A stretch of DNA of 64,000 bases from Trematomus loennbergii (Eukaryota > Chordata > Actinopteri > Perciformes > Nototheniidae), in contig JAAOOA010000002.1 of assembly GCA_012861695.1 (NCBI GenBank), positions 20,697,803 to 20,761,802 on the forward strand, in the 5' to 3' direction. The notes under the pieces were generated by a model that worked only from the letters and a program-made list of their open reading frames with translations, had not been told where the DNA came from and searched no databases. This document shows, piece by piece, positions 1 to 19,613 of this stretch (position 1 is its first letter; every line of letters begins with the position of its first letter). Position numbers and translations under genes: made by a program.

Positions 1-408
1 TCTGCCCTGACCGCTCTCTGCTCCCCCCCAGCCCTAATGCAAGTCAACAACATGCTAATCAGAGGGGGTGCATGAGATTTCCAGACTTTCTATGCTTTTC
101 TAGCCCTACGTCTGACACTTCTGTCACACTGAAGCAAGCATCTTTGAAAAACTTGCACCAGCCATTAGTGTTAATGGGTCAACCCGAGTCTGTGACCCTG
201 CTAAAAACCTGCATTTTATGCAGCTGCAACACAAGTACTGTACTGGCCCTATATTTAGTACACATACGGTACTGTATAGAGTACATGTTGTAGAAATGAT
301 CCTGCACTTAATATGGACTGTGGGCTGTAGATCTATCTGATTCCCCACCTCTTCATTGCAACAATTGTCTTAACATGATTGTCAACGGTATGTGACATGA
401 GTCATGAC

Positions 409-1326
<918 letters not shown>

Positions 1327-2150
1327 GTCATGACATTACATTACAAACAAATTGATAATCTACACTGTAATGCCTGTCATTAAAATCTCAAATGCAAAAA
1401 TATAATTGTGTCCGAAAATGTTAATGACATCGAAACATGACAGTTACCCACAGTGTTATCAATGGTCACAAGTGAACTGGTAAAAATGACCTGGTGGGAT
1501 GCTGCCAGAATATTTAATAACGCTGCTCTACCATCCTTCACCGTATTTGGCTGGTGTTACTATCTGGCTCTCTTTTGTTTCAGTGGGACCCCTAAGTGAT
1601 GATCCACAGACCCTTGCTTGTGTCAGTAACTTTTAATGACATGACAGTTACCCACAGTGTTATGAATTGTCACGAGTGAGTAAACATGTTCGACATCTTA
1701 GATCACATGAATACTCCAAGTAAAGTTTCTCGACAAAGCAGAACAAATTATAAAAACGTCTAAATTATGCTTGAATGCTGAATGACCCTTCGTACAAAGA
1801 AGGAAATTGCATAAATCTGGTAAAAAGGTGAAAACTTTGTACATTACGTTGCAATCAGGTGCAAAAAATAGCTAGTGAGTGATTGAATTTACCAGCCACT
1901 CAATAGATTTTGGCTTTTTTTTTTTGCCATGACATGACTTATTTCATTAATAGATAACAGATATTACCACGAAAAGCCACCATTTTGTTCAAGCCTATAG
2001 CACTGTGTTCACTTTGTACATTGGTGGCAGGAGGACTACCTTAGCTGGTCTATCACTGAGCTGTGGGAGCCAACCTAGTCCAGAGTAAACTGTCTTACAT
2101 AAATCAGAACAGATGGCAGACTCTCCTCAAAGCCAGCTGGCTTCAGTTTG

Positions 2151-2152
<2 letters not shown>

Positions 2153-2223
<71 letters not shown>

Positions 2224-2233
2224 TGTGTGTGTG

Positions 2234-2266
<33 letters not shown>

Positions 2267-2283
2267 GTGTGTGTGTGTTGTGC
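2153..2283. repeat. Interrupted (TG)n microsatellite
   Basis: A TG tract of about 130 bp with several TTG and TGGTG interruptions in its second half, which suggests an older tract than the perfect one at 696-790. Confidence 0.95.
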
Positions 2284-2945
2284 TGTGCAGGACCTGGCAG
2301 CGCAGGTACAGAGTGTAACTCCCTGCACATAATAAACACAACACACATGTCTGAGTGTAACGGACACTTGACATATACAGGCACGTACCTTGCCATAAAC
2401 ATACACTGTCCATGTATGAAAATGCTGACACAAATCTACTCTTCACTCTACTCTCCATTCCTAAACCAATTATGTACGATTATGTAAGTGAAACTAAAAA
2501 CAAAGCCATTTGTTTTGAGGAGAGGAGGAGGAGGCAGTTTATGATGAGGGTTCATCAATCTCTCAGCAGATTAGGAGGCCTTGTAAATGTCAGTTTGCAG
2601 TGACCCCTCCATGGGGGATGGGGCTGACTGTTGGTATAAGAACGAAATGGGCTTATGTCCAGGACAGGTCAGACCTGTATGTGTGGAAACTCTTCTAGCT
2701 CAGAATTGCCTTTTAAAAGAGAATACACAATTCAAATCTGCACACACAGATATGATGATGTTGCTATGAGCCAAACTACTTTCAAACTATGTGTTTTGTT
2801 AAACTATGGAGATTCAGTTTTACTTAGCTGCCAAACATCTATGAATCGTTATGCCACATTGCAATGCAGTATTACATTACTCACTATCAAAACAAGTGTG
2901 CACATAATGGTGATGTTCTATTATAAAAATTATAATTGGAAGATA

Positions 2946-2965
2946 AATAATAATAATAATAATAA
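2946..2965. repeat. Short (AAT)n microsatellite
   Basis: About six consecutive AAT-type units followed by AACAAC, in non-coding DNA. Confidence 0.8.
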
Positions 2966-3452
2966 CAACATACGGTTACAGTACTGTGTATTTGTGTGGC
3001 TCAAGGTTTCCACACAATCTGTCCTCTCAGCTGGTCGTGTCTCTTTACGTTGCAAAGATCTGTTTCCTCATGTGATTGTGTAAAATGATGTATGTATGCA
3101 TGCACTGATGTACAGTGCAAGAGGGAATTTTTGTTCTTATTACATAGTTATGGCCTGTAACACAACAACGATTTACATTTCCAACTGTTAAAGTACCCAA
3201 TATGCACTAAGTGAAGTTACGAGCACAGTGCTTTCTCTGCCTGCTGCACAATAAACCATTTGCATTCCCTGACTCTGCAGTTACACACAACAACTATAGC
3301 TATCGTATAAGCCCATTTCTAAATATAGGCCAGTGAGAGGAGCTCTGCAAATCTCTGTATTCAAATACCCACTTGGCTCGGCTAGAGAGATCAGAGGCCT
3401 GGGACGAGTGCAGAGTGGCACAAGTTGGAGCTTTGGCAGTGCAGGGAAAAAT

Positions 3453-3629
<177 letters not shown>

Positions 3630-6600
3630 TAATGATCTACACATGGTTTCATGCTGGAGCCTCAACATAGTAACCATAGACACATGCTGGGGCCTCCTGG
3701 GACTCATCAGCAGGACACAGCTGTGAGCTGGACAGCAGAATTATATTAGCACCAACTATGCACACATGCGCTAACACACAATCATGTACACACACAAACA
3801 CACATGCACAAACACACGCCTGATGGCAGGTACAAATGAAATATACTGGAGTACTCAGATGATCGAAAGGCTTTCATACAGTAGAAAGAATTGGAATTGT
3901 AACCAATAGACCGGGACAACATTCTATTGAATCCCCCCCACACAAAGACAGTGCCAAGCACAACTCAATCCTTCAAGGGTTCATGATACGCCCGTTGATA
4001 ACAACTAGGCTGAACTTTATCGGTACACCTTGGCTGGTCTGTACTCACTGAAACCACGCATGGCCATGAATACTGGTTTCATAGTACTTAAACAAACACA
4101 GGTATCCACATAGCCATACAAACACATACATTAAGCTAAGTGCATACATGCGTATATGTGATGACAAGTCCATTACTTCTCTGTGGAGGCAAACATATAT
4201 ATCAAATTATACCATATGAAGCCAGTCAATAAATTAGTCAACGTCAAAGCGCAGCACCATTATGATCTGTGTGGAAGCCAGCAGAAGGGGGAGGAACCCC
4301 AGGTGAAGCCAAAATGAAACCCTTTCAAATCATCCTTTTCTGGATCTCGGTCCATTGCCTCCAGCCCAGCCTTACTCCTCAATAACAGCCCTTAATGAAC
4401 TCTGGGTTGGCAGTAAAGCTACAAGTGATACCCCAGTTACACACATGCTCTGTGTACGCTCATTTGTGTGCACAATCAAAGCCCTTTTTTATGCTATTTG
4501 ATCCCCATTTTCTGCTTCTTTCTCTCTATGAGTGTGACATGTTTGTCTAGCTTGTGGAGGCAGTGATTTAGTGCTGCTGAGAATGATGACTCTGCCAGAG
4601 GAGCTGGCAGGGCACTGTCTCACTGTCATATAGTTACTCCAGCGTTTTGGGGGAGGCAAGGATGGAGGGGGAGAAGTAAAGGGAAAAAAGGGAGAGGGAC
4701 AAGAGCACAGTGAGAGAGAAAGAAGGAAAGAGGGAGGATTGAGGGAAGGAGAAACCACCGTCTTTTATGGAGACCAATCCTCCAAGCCTCACTGCCTAGG
4801 CCAACTTTACAGGATATATTGGACAGTTCCACACTACCCCGCCCCCCACCCCTCCAACTGCTCTCTTTTCTCAGCTCTTTTTCATGCTCCCCTCCTTTTT
4901 GGTTTCCAACAAGGCAAGCCTTTAGCCGAACTCTAGAGAGGTGTAAAATATTACCATGTCAACAAGTGCCTTTTACTCTAACCCACTCTACGAACACAAG
5001 CACCGGCTTACACACACATGAGCTTGCACAAAAAAAAAAAAATGAGGTCGATCATCTGCAAGAAGGACATTAGTATACAGTGTTCCGTAGAGTGTGCCAG
5101 AATAAGTTCAGCAACACAGAACACCAAAGCCTGTTCGGCACAAAGGACCTGGAATACAAAGGAGAAACCATTATCCCCACATTCTGGAGGGAAACTAATG
5201 AGCTCCTTGGGATGATAGATTAAGTCTCCATGTAAGCACTGCATCTTACAGTCATATGCTGTCCACACTCCTAACTACGCTTCAACAGGCCTGGAAAGCT
5301 CCTCAAAATGTGTTCAAACGGAACCAGTAAGAGTATTCCTATAAAAACAAGAGCGAGGCAGATCGGTCTGAAGGGTGAGATCGAGCTATGGCTCTTTGCG
5401 AAACTTGTGGTCTCTTTCTACCAGTTCGCAGTGTATGGAGGGAGCGGGCTTACGACAGAGAGGGAGCAGAAAGGAAGAGCGCAGAGAGCAAGAAATAGCA
5501 TGCAAAAGCACAGATTTGTAAGGGGAAGGAGGGGTGAAGCAAGTGGAGAGAGAGAGAGAGGAGTAGCCCTGCCCAGTTGCCTGGGGAGAAAACTGCTCTG
5601 CTGCTGACTCAGGACTCTCTTTGTTTGACTTTACTCTTGCTCTCTCTCTTTCTCTTTCTCCCTCGCTGACACACTCACGCTCTAAAAGTTTTCTCGTTTT
5701 TTCAAACACTCAGTCACCATCTTTTCTCATGCGCACATGCTCTTTTGTTTGCCAGATGCATGCCAATAATTGCTTTTTGACTATTTGTTCATATTTTCTC
5801 CTGTGTGTTATTAACCATGCCTTTTCCTTCCTTTGCTGCGTCACTTTTCTCCATCTGAACTATACTGCACAACTTCACCTTCTCATGTGATGAAAGCAGA
5901 TAAAGCCTTGCCGCTATAAATCCACATTGTTTTTTTTTGCCGTTTCATGCTTCACTAACAGTGGTTCACGATCAGGACCAGAGCCCTGGGCCGTTTTATT
6001 CTTTTCCAGCAGTGGCAATTTCCAGATGTTGGCGGGCCGGTTGTTGGCAGCATGTTGCCAGCACAGGCTCAGGTATATACTCCCACATGATAGAGGGGGA
6101 AACCGGTAAAAGGACTCATTGAGAAGACAGGGAAGCCTGGAGTCGGGCAATTAAAGAGAAGATGGCATGTCATAGGGGATGAAAGTCTACAGCAGAAAAA
6201 GAACAAGACCGTCAGACTAATGGATAGCCAAGAGTGATAGACTCTCTACGAGAAAATAATAGTTGGCAGCAAAAAGGATGGCTGACAAAGATCCTATAGA
6301 GAATGAGGCTGCATGTTAAAGAGAGGAAAGGGAGGAGGAAGAAACATGGAGAGGGAGAGGAGCGATGGTGATTCCAGCTGGATGTGGACCCATTCCCAGA
6401 GTGGCAATGCTGAGCAAGGCTCACACAGACCCTAAAGGGACCCCCCGGACTCACCAGAAGAAAAAGGGAGGTAAAGAGGGCCTCGGGGAAGGCAGAAGTG
6501 AAAGTGAGCCAAGAGGGGGAGCACTGATAAGCACGAGGTAGTCCAACACACCCTGACAGAGGGAGGAGGGAGGCATGGGGGAGGAAAGATAGAGAGGGAT

Positions 6601-9600
6601 TTACACATTACGCTTTACAAAGGGAAATCTGCTTATATATCATTGAAAAAGAGGAAATGAAAAAAAGTTGCTCAATCTCCCACTTACATTCAAACAGAAT
6701 AGCTGTTTGCTAGCACACTCGTGATATAGATAGATAGACATTTATTTTCCAAAGAAGGTGGAGCTTGCAAAAAACCACAGCTAAAAATAATAAATCATTG
6801 GTTGTCATGGTTGAGGGCCATTTGACAATTGTATTAAATAACAGACAGTAACCACACGTTTCACGGTTTCACACTTCTACAAACCCAGCTATGGAAACAA
6901 ATTATGCCATTATTTCCTTTAACTTCGATACCTTCATTTACTCATCTCCTAAAACATAGGGAGGGTGACATATGACATCACATTGTGGAAAAAAAACTGC
7001 AAGCATGAAGACTCCAAGGAATTAGACATTTTAGTTTTTTTACATGTCAAGAGCTTCAGTAAGAAAAAGGGCTCAGCCGAGGCCAACATTAAAACCATCT
7101 GATGATTCTTACTAGGTTTCTTATTGTTTATATAAACTACAAATCGAGAAGTAGAAAAAGAGGCTCAGAGAGAAAAGGGACATTCGGGATATGTACACTG
7201 ACTTATCGGTAAAGCAGATCAGAAGAGGGAGGGGAGGAGTAATTGCTAAGTTAAATGAGGCCTGGGTCGAAGGCCATGTTCAAATTGACATTCAATTGAA
7301 TGATAAATAAAAAAGTTAAACCAGGCAAGGTTCTGCCACAACGCAATGTGATGTCATGTGGAAAGGCGCTGTGGTGGACTGCCTCACTTTAACACAAGGC
7401 TGTTTTTGGTTTGAATACCCGCTGAGTCCCGAATGAGCGTCAAACCAAAAGGAAGGATGGTGAAATAAATATGAAATTGGACTAGATTAGAAGATTCTGC
7501 TCTGCTTATGTGAGCAAAACACCCACGCATTGATCCTTTCTTGGGACCACGTCCTGCAGTTTATCCCTCATGTAATACAAGTAGGATTGAATCTTCATTT
7601 AATATTAAAGTGTCTGAACTCTGAACTATTGACAATAAATCTGCAGAACTTCAGTTACATCATTAACATGATATCTTATTCGCCCCGTTTGAGTTTACAA
7701 AAAGAACGTATATTGTGCCGGATTTAGAAATGCAAAACCAAGCAGCATTGCATTTTTGTATACGATTACGAGCATGGCCTTACAGTGGAGAGAAAAAAAA
7801 CAAGCGCAGTGAAAAAGGCGGGAGGAAGGGGAGGCGCGGTGAAAGAAGCGAGAGGGTGCTCGCCTGGCACAATGAGTCCTACTTGTTAGCCAGTGACAGT
7901 GTCAGGGATCGTGACAGAGTCCAGACGCTAGACACCAGCTGCAGCGCCTCGTAAATAGACTGCTGTCTCGCAGGCACATTTGCACGGCAATGGTTGCACA
8001 CACACACGCACACACACACACACAGATACACACACACAGGCATGTGGGCACATGCATATACTATGGCAGGCACACAGACAGACACTGACTTATTGTCTAT
8101 CCCAAATCTTGTAAAAGGGACAGTGAACCTCTTTGTGTCTTGTGTCCTGTTAAAGCTCATGTGCAGAGAAAAAGTACTCCACACACAGGAACTCCAAACT
8201 CTCAACAAAACGCTATGAAAATAATTAAATATTTCTTAATAATTCACTATGGTATTCAAATATGACTAAATGTTGATTCTCTATGGATAAACTAAACAGA
8301 ACAAACTTAGTGTTCAGTCAATGTGTGGCCTGCTAAAAATCTTTTTCACAGTTCTTTTTGCCTGGATGTAAAGTTTTTGTGTGGGTGCAAGTTGTGTTCC
8401 GCCTCCCTCCACGGTGATAATTAGGGGTGTAACAAACTACATCTGCCCTGTGGTGCGTGGAGGAAAGAAATGCTGAAGAAAAAAAGAAAAAGAGATTAGG
8501 AGCGAGTTGAGAGTTTAAGGGGGAGAGGAGAGCCGAGCTGGACGGGAGGTGAAGGGTTAAATGCGCGGGACTGATCCTGCTGAGCCAGCAGCAATATGTT
8601 AAAGTGCAAGGTTTCATTGTAGCAGATACAGAATGAAACTCCTTCCCATTAGTCACGCGAGTAACTGAAAAGACTCTTCGTACTGCTTAACCCTTTCTGC
8701 ACCACGACAAAACCACAGCAACAACACAGGTGAAGCCCCTCTAATTGGGTAATGGCTTCTGTGTTTGTGTGTAAACTCACAAGCTCAATGGGATTACGGT
8801 AATTACAGGGACCAAGTGTGCACACGAATGCAAATAAAACATTCTCTAACTTGATGCACGAGAGGGAGTGTATGTCTGAATTTGCACATAAGGTTTAACA
8901 CTTTTACCCCCCCATCCTCTTGTTGAGCAAGCCTCCCACGCCATGCTACAGAACACTCAGTCTCTGGGGGGCTTAGGGAGGAGAAGGCGAGCATACCCTT
9001 TCTCCACTTAGAGCAAGGCAGAACCATAATCATCATAATTATCATCATCATCATCACACTGTCCTAACCAAGACATACCACAGCAAAGCAAGTGGTGCAC
9101 TGACAAAACAATGGAACAAACCAACCACGTAAACAAACTCATAATGCGAGGCTGTAAGGTGAATCGGGTCATTAGAAAAAATAAAGGAGCAAGTTGTACT
9201 GAGTTCTTCCCGTTTAGTTTTTATAGCACACTTTTTTACATTTGTTTACACAAAATGGAAACAAGCTGTCTTCATTTTAATGATTTAATCAGCTCAAGGC
9301 TATAGTCTGGTAATTTTCCCAAAGACAATGAAATCCCTGGATCAGGATATTAAAAGTAACGGTAAAGGATTTCCCCAGTCTTTTAATTGGATCTCCATAC
9401 TACACATTATATTAATGTAACCTATCAAAAACACACACAAATGACTCCTCTGGAGGATATCAATGTGTTGACTCAGACCTCTATCCAGTCCAGTTTTTTT
9501 CAGCTCTCCAAAATAAAATAAAAGCCATTTGAACCTAATGAAATCAAAATGGAGCATGAAATGCTTGGTGATCAGCACACAAAACCCGGCCCTGGCTCTT

Positions 9601-10443
9601 TGTTTTCATTACAACAGGTCTGAAATGGCAATGCACTGACAGCTCCACATAAACTCAAAGAAGCCCTAAATGTCCCATGAGGGCAGAGCGAGGAGCTATT
9701 AACATTGTTCCTGGCAAAAAGCTCAGCAATAATAAAACAACTCTTACTATTCCTCATTCTCTCCTTTCTTCTTTCATTACAACTCGGGTTACCATTAGCA
9801 CCAGGTAACAAGAACATGTGGAAAGCAGCTTAATGTTGTTTGAGAGTAACAGTGATATAGAAGGCCTGCAAAGAGCTACACAATATAAACCGTACTGCAC
9901 TGGAAACATACCTCAGATATTGTGTGGTTCAGAAAAAAGACTTAACTGACTGCAAAGTATAATGTCATATTGGCAGATGAGAGAATTACAATATACAAAA
10001 CAGAGAATTGCAATATGCAGAACTTTCCAGAAAGTTATAAATGGACACACACCTCCTCCTAACCTAAAGGCGGAGGGGTGTATGAGGGGTGGCAAGGGTT
10101 TCCAAAGAAATTCAACCATCCAACAGGCTGATCTGACAGAGTGTATGGCCCCTTAAACCTGCATCTGCACAACTGACGAGAAGAACTTTTACCAAAATGG
10201 AAACACATACAACTGAAATGATGCCACCTTAGATGGTATAAAAATTGACATCACCATTTTGACAGTCCTCGTTCAAGTGAGTAAGACCGCGGAAGACTAA
10301 TTGTTTCTGTTAATACAAGAGCACTTGTGTGTACTTATTTATATACAGTATGTAATAGTTTATACTGCCAATGCCTGACGTCCTACTGTATGAGGGGACA
10401 CAATTTAGAAATAAGGTATATATATAATACACTTTTTTCTTAC

Positions 10444-16991
<6,548 letters not shown>

Positions 16992-17715
16992 GGTGGATGT
17001 TTGCTCTGTTGATCCCTAAACGAACAAGACATTGTCAGTTAGTGAACGCCCTCTCGTATAAAACCTCTTTATAACACAACAATGTCAAAAACAGAAAGAA
17101 ACAACATAAACATTCAATCCAAAACATTGAACCGTACCCTTAATATATGGCGACTTAGCTGTTAGCATGCTCTGGTAGCTCTCTGTAACGGTGGATGAAA
17201 CAAGCGTCTGCAGTTGCTACGGTCCCTGCCACCGTTGCTAACGTGAATCCTCAGATGTCCCAGAGCCTTGCCTGCTACTTGAATGCTAAAGTTAACTTGA
17301 TTTTCTGCTTATAACGGACATCCTTCTGTCGTTACCGACTTTAGTTATGGGACAGCCAGCAATGTATGCGTATCACTTGGTCCAGCAAATATGCATGAAC
17401 AGTTAATAAAGTATACAGAAAGCCTATCCATCACTTATTAGCAATTCCTCGCTCAAGCTATCCATGCTAACTGCTGGTAGCCATGTAAAATGGGTCATGA
17501 GCGTCATAAGCAGCTAGTTGAAACGCAAGTTATCGCGAGAGTTGTGTCATCGAAAACAGATATTTCGAATGATTTACCAGTATAAATGGCACATTTTAAA
17601 TGAATGTTCGTAATGGCACTCAATAAAATGAAATAAAATAACACAACTCGTCCATCGATCGAATAATACTTCCTCGAATGTAAAACTGTTCCTCTGGGCG
17701 GGACTTTGTTCTATT

Positions 17716-17728
17716 GTAACCAGGCAAC
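17716..17728. promoter_or_regulatory. RFX X-box motif
   Basis: GTAACCAGGCAAC matches the consensus GTNRCC(0-3N)RGYAAC at every fixed position with a one-base spacer. RFX factors drive cilium genes through such sites, and IFT80 is one. It lies about 725 bp upstream of the IFT80 ATG. Confidence 0.6.
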
Positions 17729-17989
17729 CGTTTGGACACGTAGAAACTTTACGCTTTGAATATATGATAATAATCTTACTCAATATACCATTGTGAAAAG
17801 CAAATAGTTACTTTCTGCGTTTTCCAGTTTTGTAATTTGTTTCGTCTTATTATTGTTTGTTTGGAGCGAGACGTAGTTGGCTTCGTCCCCTTTTTTGAAT
17901 TTCGTGTTTTTTTTCCCCCTGCCCTTTGAACGTTCCATGGTGCCTTGCGTCAGTTTGTAACGAATCTGGTTCGACAGCACAGTTTAGGC

Positions 17990-18179
17990 GCCATTTACAA
18001 GTTAGAGTTTTCAAGTAGGAGAGCGACTCGGAATGACACGGGCTATATTTTGTGGATTATATTAGCCGATTTTGGATGAACGAATACTTTTTCCGATTAC
18101 ATGATTTGGGTCAGAAAGGAAGACTATTGACAGACCGTGCTTTTATCGTGGAAGGTATATTGAAACACTTTAGCTGAAA
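17990..18179 (+). other. SMC4: Probable SMC4 5' UTR exon 1
   Basis: A strong donor AAA|GTAAGTG lies at 18179/18180, and the next acceptor, CCCTTTAG at 19603, opens the exon carrying the SMC4 ATG. The left border is a guess based on the CHR/E2F-like motifs just upstream. An alternative donor (GAAG|GTATAT) lies about 25 bp earlier. Confidence 0.45.
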
Positions 18180-19603
18180 GTAAGTGAATGACTGGGTTCC
18201 GTCTATTTGCTGAAACGCATAACTAGCTCCCAACCTTAGTTAACATTAACAACACGATACGTTTCAACATTAGCTCAGATTAAAAACGTAATGACTACAA
18301 TACTGCGGTATGTAACGCGAAGTGGTCTCTTTTTTGCCTTTTATTACATTTAACGCAAGACGTGCCTTGTTGTAGTCACACACGCCCCTGGCTGAAACAT
18401 AACTTTTCTAAGCTAACGTTAATGTTGCTATGCTAAACGTTAAACTGCAGAAATACTTTTGGCTGCTTAAAGTCAACCACTTTAGCGTTTGGCAATGTTA
18501 TTTATGCGAATACCATATCAATTCGCCCCTTTCAATTGCGATACGGTTCACATTGGGTACAGTATACTTTACAGTGTTTCGGTAACGTTACACATCCAAG
18601 ACGAAGATACGTTTGATAGTCAAAGTGTGCCATTTCATTAGCATGCTGCATTGTTTCACATCTGATAGTTAGCTACAGCTGCTAACGTTACGTTAACATT
18701 AGCCAAATCAGCGCATTAACGTGGCAAAGTTAACAATAAATGCGTTTATCCTGTGGCCGAGCAAGCGTTACTAAAGTACTTATCTGCGTAGATACATGTA
18801 GTTATAACGTCAACGTAACAGTTACGTTATATTGACGTTACATTCGTTCTTTGAATGAGTTAGCGAGTTAGGTTGGTCCGTGTGCACCTCCGCCCCCAAC
18901 ATAACAGTGGGGGGATTACATTTGATATTGGTGTCAGTTTAAGCTCTTCGTTTAATTTAGGACGTTGCGTCTTAACCACCGGTTAGTGAGCCAGTTTAGC
19001 TAAAGTAATAACCATACAACATAGAAAAGGTTGTGCACTTTGGGAAGAAAATTAGCTATTTGCATATTAACAGGGTTTTCCTGTTAGCGTTACGTTAACA
19101 ATATTTTCCGTTTTTCCCATCATTGCAAGGGTCATTATTCGTTCAACTTTGTGACGCAGAAATGAAAAACCTACATTTGATGCAGAGGGGTACTGAAACG
19201 AATCTGTCAAAGCATAGGAAGTTATTCATTTGTAATGTTTGCTGTTAGAATATCATCTAATTTGTTACAATCATCAAGCAGTTGTCAGCCTGATCTCTTT
19301 ACTGATATTATCAGGGTGATATCCTTTTTTAAATCACACGGTCAGGTTATACACATGATTATTCATGTTGTTACTGTATGTTTTGATGTAAGTAAAAGAG
19401 GGAGCGAGAAAAAAAATCAAGCTATGGTCCAATTAAAAATATATACCGACTAACAGTTGGATAGGGAGGCAGGGGGATCTGACTGTGGAAATGATTAAAG
19501 CCTGGTAGCTGCGTGTGACCGACTAAAAGTGGAGTTGGGAGATTGACAGGCACAAAAACCACTCATGGATAATCCTTCTTTTTTTTACCAATGACCCCTT
19601 TAG
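18180..19603 (+). other. SMC4: SMC4 first intron, rich in AACGTTA motifs
   Basis: Non-coding. AACGTTA or GTTACGTTA-type motifs recur near 18414, 18436, 18583, 18681, 18822 and 19083. No other gene was found in it. Confidence 0.5.
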
Positions 19604-19613
19604 ATTTAAAATC

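Larger units (their letters stand above)
16992..18179. promoter_or_regulatory. Divergent IFT80/SMC4 promoter region
   Basis: The gap between the IFT80 start codon and the proposed end of SMC4 exon 1 contains the transcription starts of both genes. It is richer in CpG than the flanking introns. It contains a GC box (GGGCGG near 17697), a perfect RFX X-box at 17716-17728, two TTTGAA (CHR) motifs at 17894-17899 and 17925-17930, and AAATGGCGCC (E2F/YY1-like, on the minus strand) ending at 17987. IFT80 5' UTR exon borders could not be fixed; TTTAG before GGATCAAC upstream of the ATG is a possible acceptor. Confidence 0.65.

Noticed and set aside
2063..2487. Several overlapping Cys-Val and Thr-His frames on both strands
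   Set aside because: Simple-repeat translations of a TG microsatellite.
17780..17980. Lysine-rich 66-codon frame on the minus strand in the divergent promoter
   Set aside because: It could be a short upstream frame of IFT80, but it matches no family I recognise, and AT-rich sequence gives Lys-Asn-rich frames easily.
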